A DNA stretch of 64,000 nucleotides from Acidaminobacter sp. Its GTDB lineage: Bacteria > Bacillota_A > Clostridia > Peptostreptococcales > Acidaminobacteraceae. Below are positions 50,355-59,385 of this stretch, piece after piece. The notes under the pieces are model-generated. The model saw only the letters and a program-made list of their open reading frames with translations, was not told the DNA's origin and did not search any database. How positions within the stretch are numbered: the first letter of the stretch is position 1; each line of letters starts with the position of its first letter. The DNA lies in assembly GCA_009881125.1 (NCBI GenBank), contig WXFH01000037.1, positions 77,437 through 141,436 on the forward strand, written 5' to 3'. The translations under genes and the position numbers were made by a program.

Positions 50355-52751
50355 ATGCTGGTACCTATAGCGTGGTTAAAAGATTATGTGGAGATCGAGG
50401 ATCTCTCACTGACCCATTTTGAAGACCGTATGGTCATGTCCGGCTCCAAGACTGAAGCGATTTCCGAAGTCTGCCAGGGCATCAAAAATATTGTGATTGG
50501 TAAAATTACTGAGGTTAAGCGCCACCCTGAAGCGGACAAGCTTTGGGTCATGCAGGTGGACATTGGCGAGCGCGTGACACAGATTGTCACAGGCGCTGAT
50601 AACTGCTTTGAGGGCGCCTATATTCCCGTGGCGGTCCATAACTCCTGGATCTGCGGCGGCGTCAAGATCAAGAAGAGCAAGCTCAGAGGCATTGACTCGG
50701 ATGGCATGCTCTGTTCCTTGGAAGAGCTCGGCTTTGCGGATAACGTCATTCCAAAGAAATTTGCCGATGGTATCTATATCCTCGACGGACCGCTCCCCCT
50801 TGGCGCGCCTCTCCAGGAAGCGGTGCCGGAGTTTGCGGATCAGGTCGTTGAATTTGAAATCACGCCTAACCGCCCGGACTGCCTCAGCATGCTGGGGATC
50901 GCCCGTGAAGCGGCTGCGACTTTTGAGCGTCCGAAGCGTGAAATTGCACGCGTCGATGTTCCGGAGACAGGAGACATCAACGAGGTCGCGTCTGTGGAAA
51001 TCCTGGACGCGGACCTTTGCCCGCGTTACGCGGCAAAAGTGGTTCGCAGTGTCCGAATCGCGCCATCCCCAATGTGGATGCAGCTCAGATTGATGAAGGC
51101 GGGCGTTCGCCCGATCAACAATATTGTCGACATCACGAACTATGTGATGCTGGAGTATGGACAGCCAATCCACGCTTTTGACTTCGACACCCTTGGCGGC
51201 GGCAAGATCATTGTCCGCAGAGCTCATGAAGGTGAGAAGATCGTGACGCTGGACAGCGTTGAAAGAACTCTGGACCACGAGACGCTGGTCATCGCGGACG
51301 CGACGCATCCGGTTGGACTTGCGGGCATCATGGGCGGGGAAAATACGGAGATCACGGATCACACCAAAAATATTCTGATCGAAGTCGCCTCCTTTGACAA
51401 GACGAATATTCGCCGCAGCTCCAAGGCCCTTGGACTGCGTACCGAGGCGTCGGCGCGCTTTGAAAAAGGCGTAGCCCACTGCCATGTCATGCCGGTTGTC
51501 GACCGGGTGGTTCAATTGATCCATCAGCTCGATGCCGGGGATGTCGTCGGCGGTGTCATTGACGTCTATCCAAAGCCACTCGAAGGTAAAGAGATTGTGG
51601 CGCGTCCGGCGCGGATCAACGCGATCATCGGCACAAAGCTCTCTGAAGAGGCCATCAAAGGCTATCTGGAGCGTCTTGAAATCGTGTGCACGCTGGAGAA
51701 TGGCCTGCTGAGCTGCCAGGTGCCTGCGCACCGTCTGGACCTTGAAAAGGAAATCGATCTGGTAGAGGAAGTCGCCAGAATGTATGGGTATGACGTCGTC
51801 GACACGACACTGCCTCACGACGCGTCAACGGGTGGACTGAATTATAATCAGACTCTCGTGGCGGCTGCGCGGGCTCAGCTCACAGCGGACGGCTACAATG
51901 AAACGTCGACTTATTCCTTTGTCAGCCCATCCCAGCCGGACTGGCTGAATCTCCCTGAAGATGCGCCTGAGCGGCTGCAGATCAGGCTGATCAATCCGCT
52001 TGGGGAAGAGTACAGCGTCATGAGAACAACGCTGGCGGCGAACCAGCTTGAGGTATTGGCGAGGAACTTCAACCGCCGTCTGCCTGCAGTGCGGTCTTTT
52101 GAGATTGGGTACCGCTTTATTGCGGCGTCTCTGCCGCTGCAGGAGCTTCCTGAAGAGCGCCAAACCCTGGTCATGGGGGCTTTTGGACCGGCAGAATCCT
52201 TCTTCACCTTGAAAGGCAGTGTGGAGAATCTTTTGGATCTTTATGGCATTCAGGGCGTCGAGTGGCGTCCAATGACGACCCACACAAGTTATCACCCGGG
52301 CCGCTGTGCCCAGGTCTTCCACGGCGACTGCTGCCTTGGCACAGTGGGCGAAGTGCATCCTAAGGTCGTCGAAGCCTTTGGCTTTGAAGGCAAGGCTTAT
52401 CTGGCAGAGCTCGAGCTGGCCTGGATGATAGAAAAATCGAACCTCGACCGAAAATATAATCCGCTGCCTAAGTTCCCGGCTATGTCCAGAGATCTGGCTG
52501 TCCTCGTCCGGGATGAGGTGACCAACGCGGAGATGCTGGAGATCCTGAAGCAAAACGGCGGAAAGATTCTGGAGAGCGTCGCGCTGTTTGACGTCTATAA
52601 AGGCAAGCAGATTGAAGCAGGACACAAGTCCATGGCCTATGCGCTGGTATACAGAGCAGGGGACAGAACTTTAACGGATGCTGAGGTCAGCAAGGTCTTT
52701 GAGGCACAGCTGGCAGCACTTTCCACAGCGGTTGGCGCGAAGCTGAGATAA
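50355..52751 (+). CDS. pheT: Phenylalanyl-tRNA synthetase beta subunit
   Basis: A 798-residue subunit: N-terminal tRNA-binding domain (~40-150, HPEADKLWVMQVDIG), B3/B4 editing domain (~210-390), B5 (~400-480), the catalytic-like core (~490-680), and the C-terminal FDX-ACB anticodon domain (~705-798, LPKFPAMSRDLAVLV). Full length and intact. Confidence 0.97.
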   Translation: MLVPIAWLKDYVEIEDLSLTHFEDRMVMSGSKTEAISEVCQGIKNIVIGKITEVKRHPEADKLWVMQVDIGERVTQIVTGADNCFEGAYIPVAVHNSWICGGVKIKKSKLRGIDSDGMLCSLEELGFADNVIPKKFADGIYILDGPLPLGAPLQEAVPEFADQVVEFEITPNRPDCLSMLGIAREAAATFERPKREIARVDVPETGDINEVASVEILDADLCPRYAAKVVRSVRIAPSPMWMQLRLMKAGVRPINNIVDITNYVMLEYGQPIHAFDFDTLGGGKIIVRRAHEGEKIVTLDSVERTLDHETLVIADATHPVGLAGIMGGENTEITDHTKNILIEVASFDKTNIRRSSKALGLRTEASARFEKGVAHCHVMPVVDRVVQLIHQLDAGDVVGGVIDVYPKPLEGKEIVARPARINAIIGTKLSEEAIKGYLERLEIVCTLENGLLSCQVPAHRLDLEKEIDLVEEVARMYGYDVVDTTLPHDASTGGLNYNQTLVAAARAQLTADGYNETSTYSFVSPSQPDWLNLPEDAPERLQIRLINPLGEEYSVMRTTLAANQLEVLARNFNRRLPAVRSFEIGYRFIAASLPLQELPEERQTLVMGAFGPAESFFTLKGSVENLLDLYGIQGVEWRPMTTHTSYHPGRCAQVFHGDCCLGTVGEVHPKVVEAFGFEGKAYLAELELAWMIEKSNLDRKYNPLPKFPAMSRDLAVLVRDEVTNAEMLEILKQNGGKILESVALFDVYKGKQIEAGHKSMAYALVYRAGDRTLTDAEVSKVFEAQLAALSTAVGAKLR

Positions 52752-52824
52752 AGATAATTATTTATACTTTCTTGTATGAGGTTGAAGGGAATTTGAAATG
52801 GGTATCGAATAGATAATTCGAATG

Positions 52825-52873
52825 ACTCCGGAAGCGTCGACGTGCGCAGTGCGCTCGTCGACGCTTCCGGAGT
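52825..52873. repeat. 49-bp near-perfect palindrome between pheT and zapA
   Basis: Arms ACTCCGGAAGCGTCGACG (52825-52842) and CGTCGACGCTTCCGGAGT (52856-52873) match over 18 bp; after a T-T mismatch a further GCGCA/TGCGC pair continues to the centre. Flanking GAATAG (52806-52811) and CTATTC (52878-52883) extend the symmetry. There is no T-run, so it is not an ordinary terminator. Confidence 0.9.
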
Positions 52874-52928
52874 GGACCTATTCAATACACCGGAGTTATA
52901 ACGCACAGCAGGAAAGGGGTCGGATGAA

Positions 52929-53471
52929 ATGCCGGACAAAAATAAAGTCGTCGTCCGCATCATGGGACACGAATATACATTGGTCAGTGAAGATACCAGG
53001 GAATATATGCAGCGCGTGGCCAATGTCGTAGACGACAAAATGAAGGAAATTGCTTCTGCCAACAAGAAACTCAGCACCTCCATGATCGCCGTGCTGACGG
53101 CCCTCAACGCCACAGATGAGTATCTCAAGATCGTTATGCGAAATGAGGAACTTGAAAAGCGGATTCAGGACCCTACAATCAATCAGCAGGAAGTTCAGGA
53201 TAAAATTGACGCTCTGCACAGGAATTACGAGCTGAAAAGCCTTGAATATGAGCGGCTGGCTACGGATTTTGACAAACTGTCACAGAGTGCCAGAGAACAC
53301 GACAAGACTATTGTGGCATTGAAGCTGAAAATTGAAGAACAAAGCCGTACGATCAGCGAGCGGGAGAGCAAAGTTATTGTTCTGGAATCCGAGAAAGCGG
53401 AGCTTTCTGAGCAGTTAGCGCTGAAGGAACGGGAACTCGTCGATTTTCTCGACAGTTTTCAGGAAGGCTGA
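52929..53471 (+). CDS. zapA: Cell division protein ZapA
   Basis: A 180-residue protein. The N-terminal ~95 residues are ZapA (KNKVVVRIMGHEYTLVSEDT, YMQRVANVVDDKMKEIA, MIAVLTALNATDEYLK), which bundles FtsZ filaments. The C-terminal half is a long heptad-type coiled coil rich in Glu, Lys and Leu, making the protein about twice the length of a minimal ZapA. ATG 52929 follows AAAGGGG. Confidence 0.92.
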   Translation: MPDKNKVVVRIMGHEYTLVSEDTREYMQRVANVVDDKMKEIASANKKLSTSMIAVLTALNATDEYLKIVMRNEELEKRIQDPTINQQEVQDKIDALHRNYELKSLEYERLATDFDKLSQSAREHDKTIVALKLKIEEQSRTISERESKVIVLESEKAELSEQLALKERELVDFLDSFQEG

Positions 53472-53478
53472 TACAATG

Positions 53479-53509
53479 AAGTGGCGGGACTGTTTCCGCC
53501 ACTTTTTTA
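53479..53509 (+). terminator. Terminator after zapA
   Basis: A 9-bp stem AAGTGGCGG / CCGCCACTT with an eight-base loop followed by TTTTAT. Confidence 0.9.
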
Positions 53510-53523
53510 TGATACGGGAAAAG

Positions 53524-53604
53524 AGAAACTCGGTGTCAGACACCAAGTTTCTTTCTCAATGAAACTCGGTGTCAGCGGCTTAAGCCTATCAACCCCGAGT
53601 TTCA
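53524..53604. repeat. REP-like hairpin pair with direct repeat GAAACTCGGTGTCAG
   Basis: GAAACTCGGTGTCAG occurs at 53525-53539 and 53561-53575. The first copy folds with ACACC-A-AGTTTCT (to 53552), the second pairs TGAAACTCGG (53560-53569) with CCGAGTTTCA (53595-53604). The element lies between the zapA terminator and the U32 gene. Confidence 0.75.
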
Positions 53605-53650
53605 CTGAATTCAATTTACTCATAACACCACTTGAGAGAAGGGGACCACT

Positions 53651-56230
53651 ATGTCCAAATTTGAATTACTGGCGCCAGCCGGGAGCAGGGCGTCTTTTGA
53701 AGCAGCGCTCAAAGCAGGCGCGGATGCCATATATCTGGGCGGAGACGCCTTTGGCGCTCGTCACAGCGCTGCGAACTTTGACGACGCCTCTCTGTCAGAA
53801 GCGGTGCGGGATGCGCATTTGCTTGGCGTCCGTGTTTACCTGACCGTCAATACCTTGGTCTATGACCATGAAAGAAATGCCCTGGAGGCCTTTCTGGACA
53901 GGATGGCCGTAATAGGTCTGGACGCTTGGATTGTCCAGGATTTTGGGGTACTGGAATGGGCCAGAAGCCGTTATCCACAAATGGAAATCCACGCCTCCAC
54001 GCAAATGGCGGCGCAAAACGTTGAGGACGTCAAGGCGCTTACAGCGCTGGGGGTCAAACGCGTTGTCCTGCCCCGTGAAATGCGTCTTGAGGAAGTGCGG
54101 ACTATATATGATCAGACGGACGCGGAGCTGGAGCTCTTCGTCCATGGCGCGCTGTGTGTGAGCGTATCGGGCCAGTGCTACATGAGCAGCATGATTGGGG
54201 GCCGCAGCGGCAATCGAGGACAGTGTGCCCAGTCCTGCCGTCAGGCTTATGATTTGATTGATCTGGAGACCGAGGAGAGTGTCGGCGGCAACACCGGCAT
54301 ATACCGTCTCAGTCCAAAGGACCTGAATACGCTGGATCACATAGGCGACATAATGGATGCCGGCGTGACCTCGCTGAAAATTGAAGGCCGCATGAAAGGG
54401 CCGGAATTCGTCTATCAGACCGTCAAAGCCTACAGGACAGCCATAGACCGTCATTTGAAGGGCGTAGCCTTTAGCGCTCAGGAAATTGAAGAGACGGACA
54501 GAAGTCTGGAGAAGATTTTTAACCGTGGATTTACCAAAGGCTGGGTCCTGGGGGAGCGCGGCGACAGCTTTTTGAGCGCTGAAATTCCAGGCAACCAAGG
54601 CCTCCCGGTGGCAAGAGTGAATCGTTTTGACGCCCGGGCGGAGGAGGTCGAGGTCGATCTCCTCGAAGACCTCGCTGTCGGTGACGAGCTCCAAATCCGC
54701 AGGGGCAAGGAAAGCAGCGGCTGCCGAGTGGAGTATATCCTCCATAAAGGGCAGAGAGTCAAAACTGCCGTAAAAGGACTTCAGGTCAGAATCAATTACA
54801 AAGCAGCCTGTCATAAAGATGACCTCCTGAGACGGACCTATGACAAGAAGGAAATGGACCGTCTGCAGGCAGAGATTCACGAGCGCTCCAGGCGAATCCC
54901 GGTCAAGATCTCGGCGGTCTTAAAGACAGGTTTGCCGCTGGAGGTATGCCTGACGGATACTCAGGGGCATCAAGGCTGTGCAGTCTCCGAAATGCCGGCC
55001 GAAGCAGCCATTAAGAAGCCGCTGGATCGGGAGAGGCTGCTTGAGCAGCTCTCCAAGCTGGGTACCACGGCTTATGAAGCCATTGAATTCGAGTTGTCGC
55101 TGGACGAGACCTCCACGCTGCCAATTAAAGTCATCAATGAAACCAGGCGGCTGGCAGCGGAGCAATTGGACGCGGCGCGCACACAGTCCATGGCTGTGCT
55201 GGTTGAGAAGTCGCAGGCGGCAGAATTCGACACACCTGAAGAAATTGCACAAGTGCCGGCGACGTCTGCAGCACTTGAGTCGACAACGACAATGATATTA
55301 AAAGCAACGGCTATAGAGTCGAAAAACCAGGGTGAAACCGAGACTGAAATCGAGACTGATACCGAGCCCGGAACCGGTGAACCCGGCACAAGTGAACCTG
55401 AGGTCAAGAGGCGAGAGATTGCGATTACCCTTTGTGCTTCAGTTCCCGACCTGGGCAGACTTCATTTGGCTCTGGAGGCCGGTTTAAAAGAGGTTTATTT
55501 CAGAGGGCCGCTGAGTGATCTGGAACAGGCTCAAAATCTGGCTCAGCGCTACAAGGCCAATCTGGCGTGGCAGTGGTCCAGGCCGAATACCAGCCGCATG
55601 GTGGATAAAAATGCTGAGATTCTCAGTCGTTTGAAGCCAGCGCGCATGGTAGTGAATTCCCCCGGCTTGATTGGCTGGGCGAAGCAGTTTGCGGAACATG
55701 TGACTGCAGATTACGGCCTTAATGTGTTGAATGCCGGCTCAGAGCGCGTGGTCAGGGGGCTGGGCGCTGAAGTGGTCACCTTGTCTCCGGAGCTGACGGT
55801 GGAAGGTATAGAGACCATCGGCAAAAACGCCTTAGGTGCCTTGGAAATCATAGGGTTTGGGCACCTGCCGGTCATGGTGACGCCACACTGTCCTATCCGC
55901 ACGGGGCTTGGGGGGCCGGCTCAAGGCTGCGCGCTTTGCAGCGGGAAGGCTTACGGTCTGCGGGACAAGACGGGGGCGATTTTTCCCGTCGTGAAAACGG
56001 GGCCGTGCTGGACAGAGGTCTTGAACAGCCGCGTGCTGGATTTGTCGGATCAGCTTGAGAGGCTCAGCGCTGCGGGGGTCACCCGTTACAGGCTGCATTT
56101 TACCATTGAGTCGCCGGACGAGATCATGGACCTCGTGCTGGCCCATCAAGAGCGGATTCAGGGCAAACGGACGCCTATTCGTACCGAGTTTCCTAGAACC
56201 CACGGGCACTTTTTCAGAGGGGTTTATTAG
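53651..56230 (+). CDS. U32 family peptidase-like protein (large form, DUF3656-type)
   Basis: An 859-residue protein. Residues ~3-310 are the U32 barrel with ELLAPAGSRASFEAALKAGADAIYLGG (in two parts), the family pattern ELFVHGALCVSVSGQCYMSS followed by GNRGQCAQSCRQAY, and IEGRMKGPEFVYQTVKAYR. A DUF3656-like segment follows (~380-520), then a low-complexity Glu/Thr/Pro linker (~545-590) and a C-terminal U32-like half with CPIRTG and CALCSGKAYGLRDK. Relatives include RlhA/TrhP-type proteins needed for RNA hydroxylation rather than true proteases. ATG 53651 follows GAAGGGG. Confidence 0.9.
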   Translation: MSKFELLAPAGSRASFEAALKAGADAIYLGGDAFGARHSAANFDDASLSEAVRDAHLLGVRVYLTVNTLVYDHERNALEAFLDRMAVIGLDAWIVQDFGVLEWARSRYPQMEIHASTQMAAQNVEDVKALTALGVKRVVLPREMRLEEVRTIYDQTDAELELFVHGALCVSVSGQCYMSSMIGGRSGNRGQCAQSCRQAYDLIDLETEESVGGNTGIYRLSPKDLNTLDHIGDIMDAGVTSLKIEGRMKGPEFVYQTVKAYRTAIDRHLKGVAFSAQEIEETDRSLEKIFNRGFTKGWVLGERGDSFLSAEIPGNQGLPVARVNRFDARAEEVEVDLLEDLAVGDELQIRRGKESSGCRVEYILHKGQRVKTAVKGLQVRINYKAACHKDDLLRRTYDKKEMDRLQAEIHERSRRIPVKISAVLKTGLPLEVCLTDTQGHQGCAVSEMPAEAAIKKPLDRERLLEQLSKLGTTAYEAIEFELSLDETSTLPIKVINETRRLAAEQLDAARTQSMAVLVEKSQAAEFDTPEEIAQVPATSAALESTTTMILKATAIESKNQGETETEIETDTEPGTGEPGTSEPEVKRREIAITLCASVPDLGRLHLALEAGLKEVYFRGPLSDLEQAQNLAQRYKANLAWQWSRPNTSRMVDKNAEILSRLKPARMVVNSPGLIGWAKQFAEHVTADYGLNVLNAGSERVVRGLGAEVVTLSPELTVEGIETIGKNALGALEIIGFGHLPVMVTPHCPIRTGLGGPAQGCALCSGKAYGLRDKTGAIFPVVKTGPCWTEVLNSRVLDLSDQLERLSAAGVTRYRLHFTIESPDEIMDLVLAHQERIQGKRTPIRTEFPRTHGHFFRGVY

Positions 56231-56314
56231 GTCGGCCCATGGCAGTGTCTTCTATAAATGCTTGTGCATAGTAAATTTGAATTATTTTAGATTAGTATTC
56301 AGGAGGGTTGCACC

Positions 56315-58687
56315 ATGAATCCCAGATCTATACGTGTCCTTGAGCTGCCTAAAATCATAGCCATGCTGGCAGAGCTCGTTTCCTGCGGGTTGACCCGGGA
56401 AAGGGTGCTCGACCTCGAGCCCAGCGGCGATTATGGCGAAGTCCGCGACAGGCTGAATGAAACAGACGAAGCGAGCGCGCTGATCATGCGCCATTCCAGT
56501 CCGCCTTTTGGTCCGGTTCACGATCTGAGGGCCCATGCGAAAATCTCAGCCATAGGGTCGTTTTTGTCGCCCGGACAGCTGATGGAGGTTTCGGATACGC
56601 TGAGAACTGCCAGAAATGTGAAGCAGTTTATAACGAAAAATGCCGGTGAAGGCAGTGAAATGCCTATTCTCAAGGGCTTGGCCGATGGTCTCGTGCCCGT
56701 CAAACCACTCGAAGACACCATCAATAATGCCATCCTGGGTGAAAATCTGGTCTCTGACAACGCCAGCCATGAGCTGCGCAAGATTCGAAGGGAGATCGAG
56801 AACAAGCACCAGGCAATCCGAAACAAGCTGGATTCCATTATTAGAGATACTTCAAACCAAAAGTACCTGCAGGATGCGCTGGTGACCATCCGCCAGGACC
56901 GCTTCGTGGTACCGGTCAAAAATGAGTACAAACACATGATCAAAGGGTTGGTACACGACCAGTCCGGCAGCGGCTCGACGCTGTATATAGAGCCATTTGC
57001 GGTCGTTGAGCTCAACAACGGCTTGAAAGAACTCAGGCTGAAGGAGCAGGAGGAAATCATCAGGATCCTTACCGAAATCACGGCTGAGGTGGCTGAGGTT
57101 GCAGATACGTTGCTGTCGAATCAGGAAACCTTGGTACAGCTCGACTTTATTCTGGCCAAGGGAAAGCTGGCCCACAAGATGAAGGGGACCTCGCCGGAAC
57201 TCAACCGCGAGGGTAAAATCCGTCTGAAAAATGGGCGCCACCCTTTGATTGATCCCAAAGTGGTCGTACCGACGAATTTCTGGATCGGGGAGAATTTTAA
57301 GACGCTCCTGATCACCGGCCCGAACACCGGCGGTAAAACGGTGACGCTGAAGACAGTCGGTCTGCTGACGCTGATGACCCAGTGCGGCCTCCACATTCCG
57401 GCGGACTACGGTTCGAAAATTGCGGTTTTCGACCAGGTTTTCGCCGATATTGGGGATGAGCAGTCCATTGAGCAGAGCCTCTCCACCTTCTCGTCCCATA
57501 TGACGAATATTGTGGATATCCTCAATCATGTGGATGCCAATTCATTGGTGCTCTTCGATGAGCTCGGCGCCGGCACGGACCCAACGGAGGGTGCGGCACT
57601 AGCTAAGGCGATTCTGACTAAGCTGTTTGCCTGGAAAGTCACCACCGTGGCGACGACCCACTACAGTGAGCTGAAAGAGTTTGCGCTGGTTACCCAAGGG
57701 GTTGAAAACGCCAGTGTTGAGTTTGATATTGAGACTTTAAGTCCGACTTACAAGCTGCTGATTGGTGTGCCTGGCAAGTCCAATGCCTTTGAAATTTCCA
57801 GGAAACTGGGCCTCAGCAAAGAAATTATTGAAAGTGCGAAAACCTGGATAGAGACAAACGCTATAGCTTTTGAGGATGTGCTGGCGAAGATCGAGTACAA
57901 CCGAAAAACCTCAGAAGCTGAGCGGGATGAGGCGGTTCGAATGAGGATCGAAGCGGAAAAACTGCGAAAGTCCCTTGAAGAAAAGGATGAAAAGATCGCC
58001 GAGCAGCGGGCCAAGGTGATCCGGGAGGCGAAGGAAGAAGCACGCAAGCTCTTAAAAGAAGCCAAGGAAGAAGCCGATGCTCTCGCGAAGGAACTGCGCG
58101 ACATCTCCGGCGGTCTTTCCAAAGAGCACTTGCGCAGGGTGGAGGAGCTCAGACGCAAGCTGAAGTCCAACATGGATGACCTTCAAACGCCGCTGCTCGA
58201 GGATCTTTATGAGGTGGAGCCGCCTAAAAATCTAAAGCTCGGAGATCTCGTCCAGCTGGTCCATCTGAATCAGCGGGGCAATGTAGTAACCTTGCCGGAT
58301 GCAGGTGGGGATCTGATGGTGCAGGTCGGGATCATGAAAATTGGTGTCAATGTCAGCAATCTTAAGAAGATCGAAGAAAAGGTGACACCGGCTAAGCGCC
58401 AGTCAAAAGGCGGTGGCCGCGGATTTGAGACAAAGAGCCTGAATGCCAGGACGGAAATCGATCTTCGAGGTCTCAATGTCGAGGAAGCCATGGCAGAGCT
58501 GGATAAATATCTGGATGATGCCTGCCTGGCCAATTTGAAGACGGTCAGGATTATTCACGGGATTGGTACCGGGGCACTCAAGGCCGGACTTAAGCCTTAT
58601 TTCAGGAATCATCCTCATGTCAAGACAGCGCGGGATGGGGCTTACGGAGAAGGCGGCATAGGGGTTACGGTGCTGGAGCTGAAGTAG
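56315..58687 (+). CDS. mutS2: Endonuclease MutS2
   Basis: A 790-residue MutS homologue lacking the mismatch-recognition domain. Residues ~1-300 are core/clamp, the ATPase (~310-510) has Walker A ITGPNTGGKTVTLKT and LFDELGAGTDPTEG, followed by a long coiled coil (~520-640) and a C-terminal Smr nuclease domain (~712-790, EIDLRGLNVEEAMAELDKYL and IIHGIGTGALK). It acts in anti-recombination or on stalled ribosomes in Firmicutes. ATG 56315 follows AGGAGGG. Confidence 0.96.
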   Translation: MNPRSIRVLELPKIIAMLAELVSCGLTRERVLDLEPSGDYGEVRDRLNETDEASALIMRHSSPPFGPVHDLRAHAKISAIGSFLSPGQLMEVSDTLRTARNVKQFITKNAGEGSEMPILKGLADGLVPVKPLEDTINNAILGENLVSDNASHELRKIRREIENKHQAIRNKLDSIIRDTSNQKYLQDALVTIRQDRFVVPVKNEYKHMIKGLVHDQSGSGSTLYIEPFAVVELNNGLKELRLKEQEEIIRILTEITAEVAEVADTLLSNQETLVQLDFILAKGKLAHKMKGTSPELNREGKIRLKNGRHPLIDPKVVVPTNFWIGENFKTLLITGPNTGGKTVTLKTVGLLTLMTQCGLHIPADYGSKIAVFDQVFADIGDEQSIEQSLSTFSSHMTNIVDILNHVDANSLVLFDELGAGTDPTEGAALAKAILTKLFAWKVTTVATTHYSELKEFALVTQGVENASVEFDIETLSPTYKLLIGVPGKSNAFEISRKLGLSKEIIESAKTWIETNAIAFEDVLAKIEYNRKTSEAERDEAVRMRIEAEKLRKSLEEKDEKIAEQRAKVIREAKEEARKLLKEAKEEADALAKELRDISGGLSKEHLRRVEELRRKLKSNMDDLQTPLLEDLYEVEPPKNLKLGDLVQLVHLNQRGNVVTLPDAGGDLMVQVGIMKIGVNVSNLKKIEEKVTPAKRQSKGGGRGFETKSLNARTEIDLRGLNVEEAMAELDKYLDDACLANLKTVRIIHGIGTGALKAGLKPYFRNHPHVKTARDGAYGEGGIGVTVLELK

Positions 58688-58728
58688 GTGTGGATTAGTC
58701 GGATTTTCGGATTTTTCGGAGGTGAAAA

Positions 58729-59199
58729 TTGGTGGCGCTTAAGCTGGATTTTGATTTGCAGACACTGCCGGCTGGGACGCGTATTGGTGTGTCAGCGTGC
58801 CTTTTGGGGGTTCGCTGTAAATATGACGGGACCAGCAATTACGCGGCAGAGGCGGTCAGAGGGTTGGCGGAGAGATACACGCTGATCCCTGTATGCCCGG
58901 AACAGCTGGGCGGACTGACGACGCCGCGGCCCCCTGCTGAGATTTTAAATGGCAGGGTCATCACTAAAGACGGTCTGGATGTGACGGAAAGCTTTCAGCG
59001 CGGCGCCGAGGAAACCCTCGAGATTTTCAAGTTGCTGAAGCTCGAGGCAGCGATCCTGAAAGAAGGCAGCCCTTCCTGCGGCAGCAGCCTGATCTATGAT
59101 GGCACGTTTACGGGCGTAAAAATTCCGGGAATGGGGCTGACGGTGAGGGTGTTGAGAGATCAGGGAATAGGTGTGATTTCGGAGAAGGCACTATTTTAA
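58729..59199 (+). CDS. DUF523 (TudS-like thiouracil desulfidase family) protein
   Basis: A 156-residue protein with conserved cysteines in GVSACLLGVRCKYDG, LIPVCPEQLGGL and LKEGSPSCGSS, and TPRPPAEI. DUF523 includes TudS, a [4Fe-4S] enzyme removing sulfur from thiouracil; the cysteine pattern fits a cluster here. TTG 58729 and GTG 58732 both suit GGAGG (58718-58722). Ends at the terminator 59208-59246. Confidence 0.88.
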   Translation: MVALKLDFDLQTLPAGTRIGVSACLLGVRCKYDGTSNYAAEAVRGLAERYTLIPVCPEQLGGLTTPRPPAEILNGRVITKDGLDVTESFQRGAEETLEIFKLLKLEAAILKEGSPSCGSSLIYDGTFTGVKIPGMGLTVRVLRDQGIGVISEKALF

Positions 59200-59207
59200 C
59201 TACATGG

Positions 59208-59246
59208 AAAAAACCTCCGCGGTGTGAGCTTTCACTCACCCTGCGG
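59208..59246. terminator. Bidirectional terminator after the DUF523 gene
   Basis: Stem AAAAAACCTCCGC / GCGGAGGTTTTTT with a partly paired interior (GGTGTGAG..CTCACC). Symmetric A- and T-runs let it act for both convergent genes. Confidence 0.9.
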
Positions 59247-59297
59247 AGGTTTTTTGAATTGTAGTGAATTGTGTGAAGCTCTGGCACCGTTTTCAAG

Positions 59298-59362
59298 TGA
59301 GTGTCAGTCACTCAACTTAAAATGGGGACAGACACTGATCTGAAATCAGTGCCTGTCCCCAT
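59298..59362. repeat. REP-like hairpins: TGAGTG/CACTCA and GGGGACAGACACTGAT element
   Basis: A small hairpin TGAGTG / CACTCA (59298-59314) is followed by an 18-bp stem ATGGGGACAGACACTGAT (59322-59339) / ATCAGTGCCTGTCCCCAT (59345-59362) with one A-C mismatch and a five-base loop. It lies 24 bases from the end of the rhomboid gene. GGGGACAG-type palindromes recur in many bacterial genomes as mobile extragenic repeats. Confidence 0.8.
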
Positions 59363-59385
59363 ACTCGTTTCTCATATAAATACCA

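Noticed and set aside
50406..51818. 470-codon open frame antisense to pheT
   Set aside because: It lies wholly inside the intact pheT gene on the other strand, has no ribosome binding site or recognisable domain, and its openness follows from codon bias of pheT. Similar antisense frames over argS, thrS, valS and the U32 gene were dropped for the same reason.
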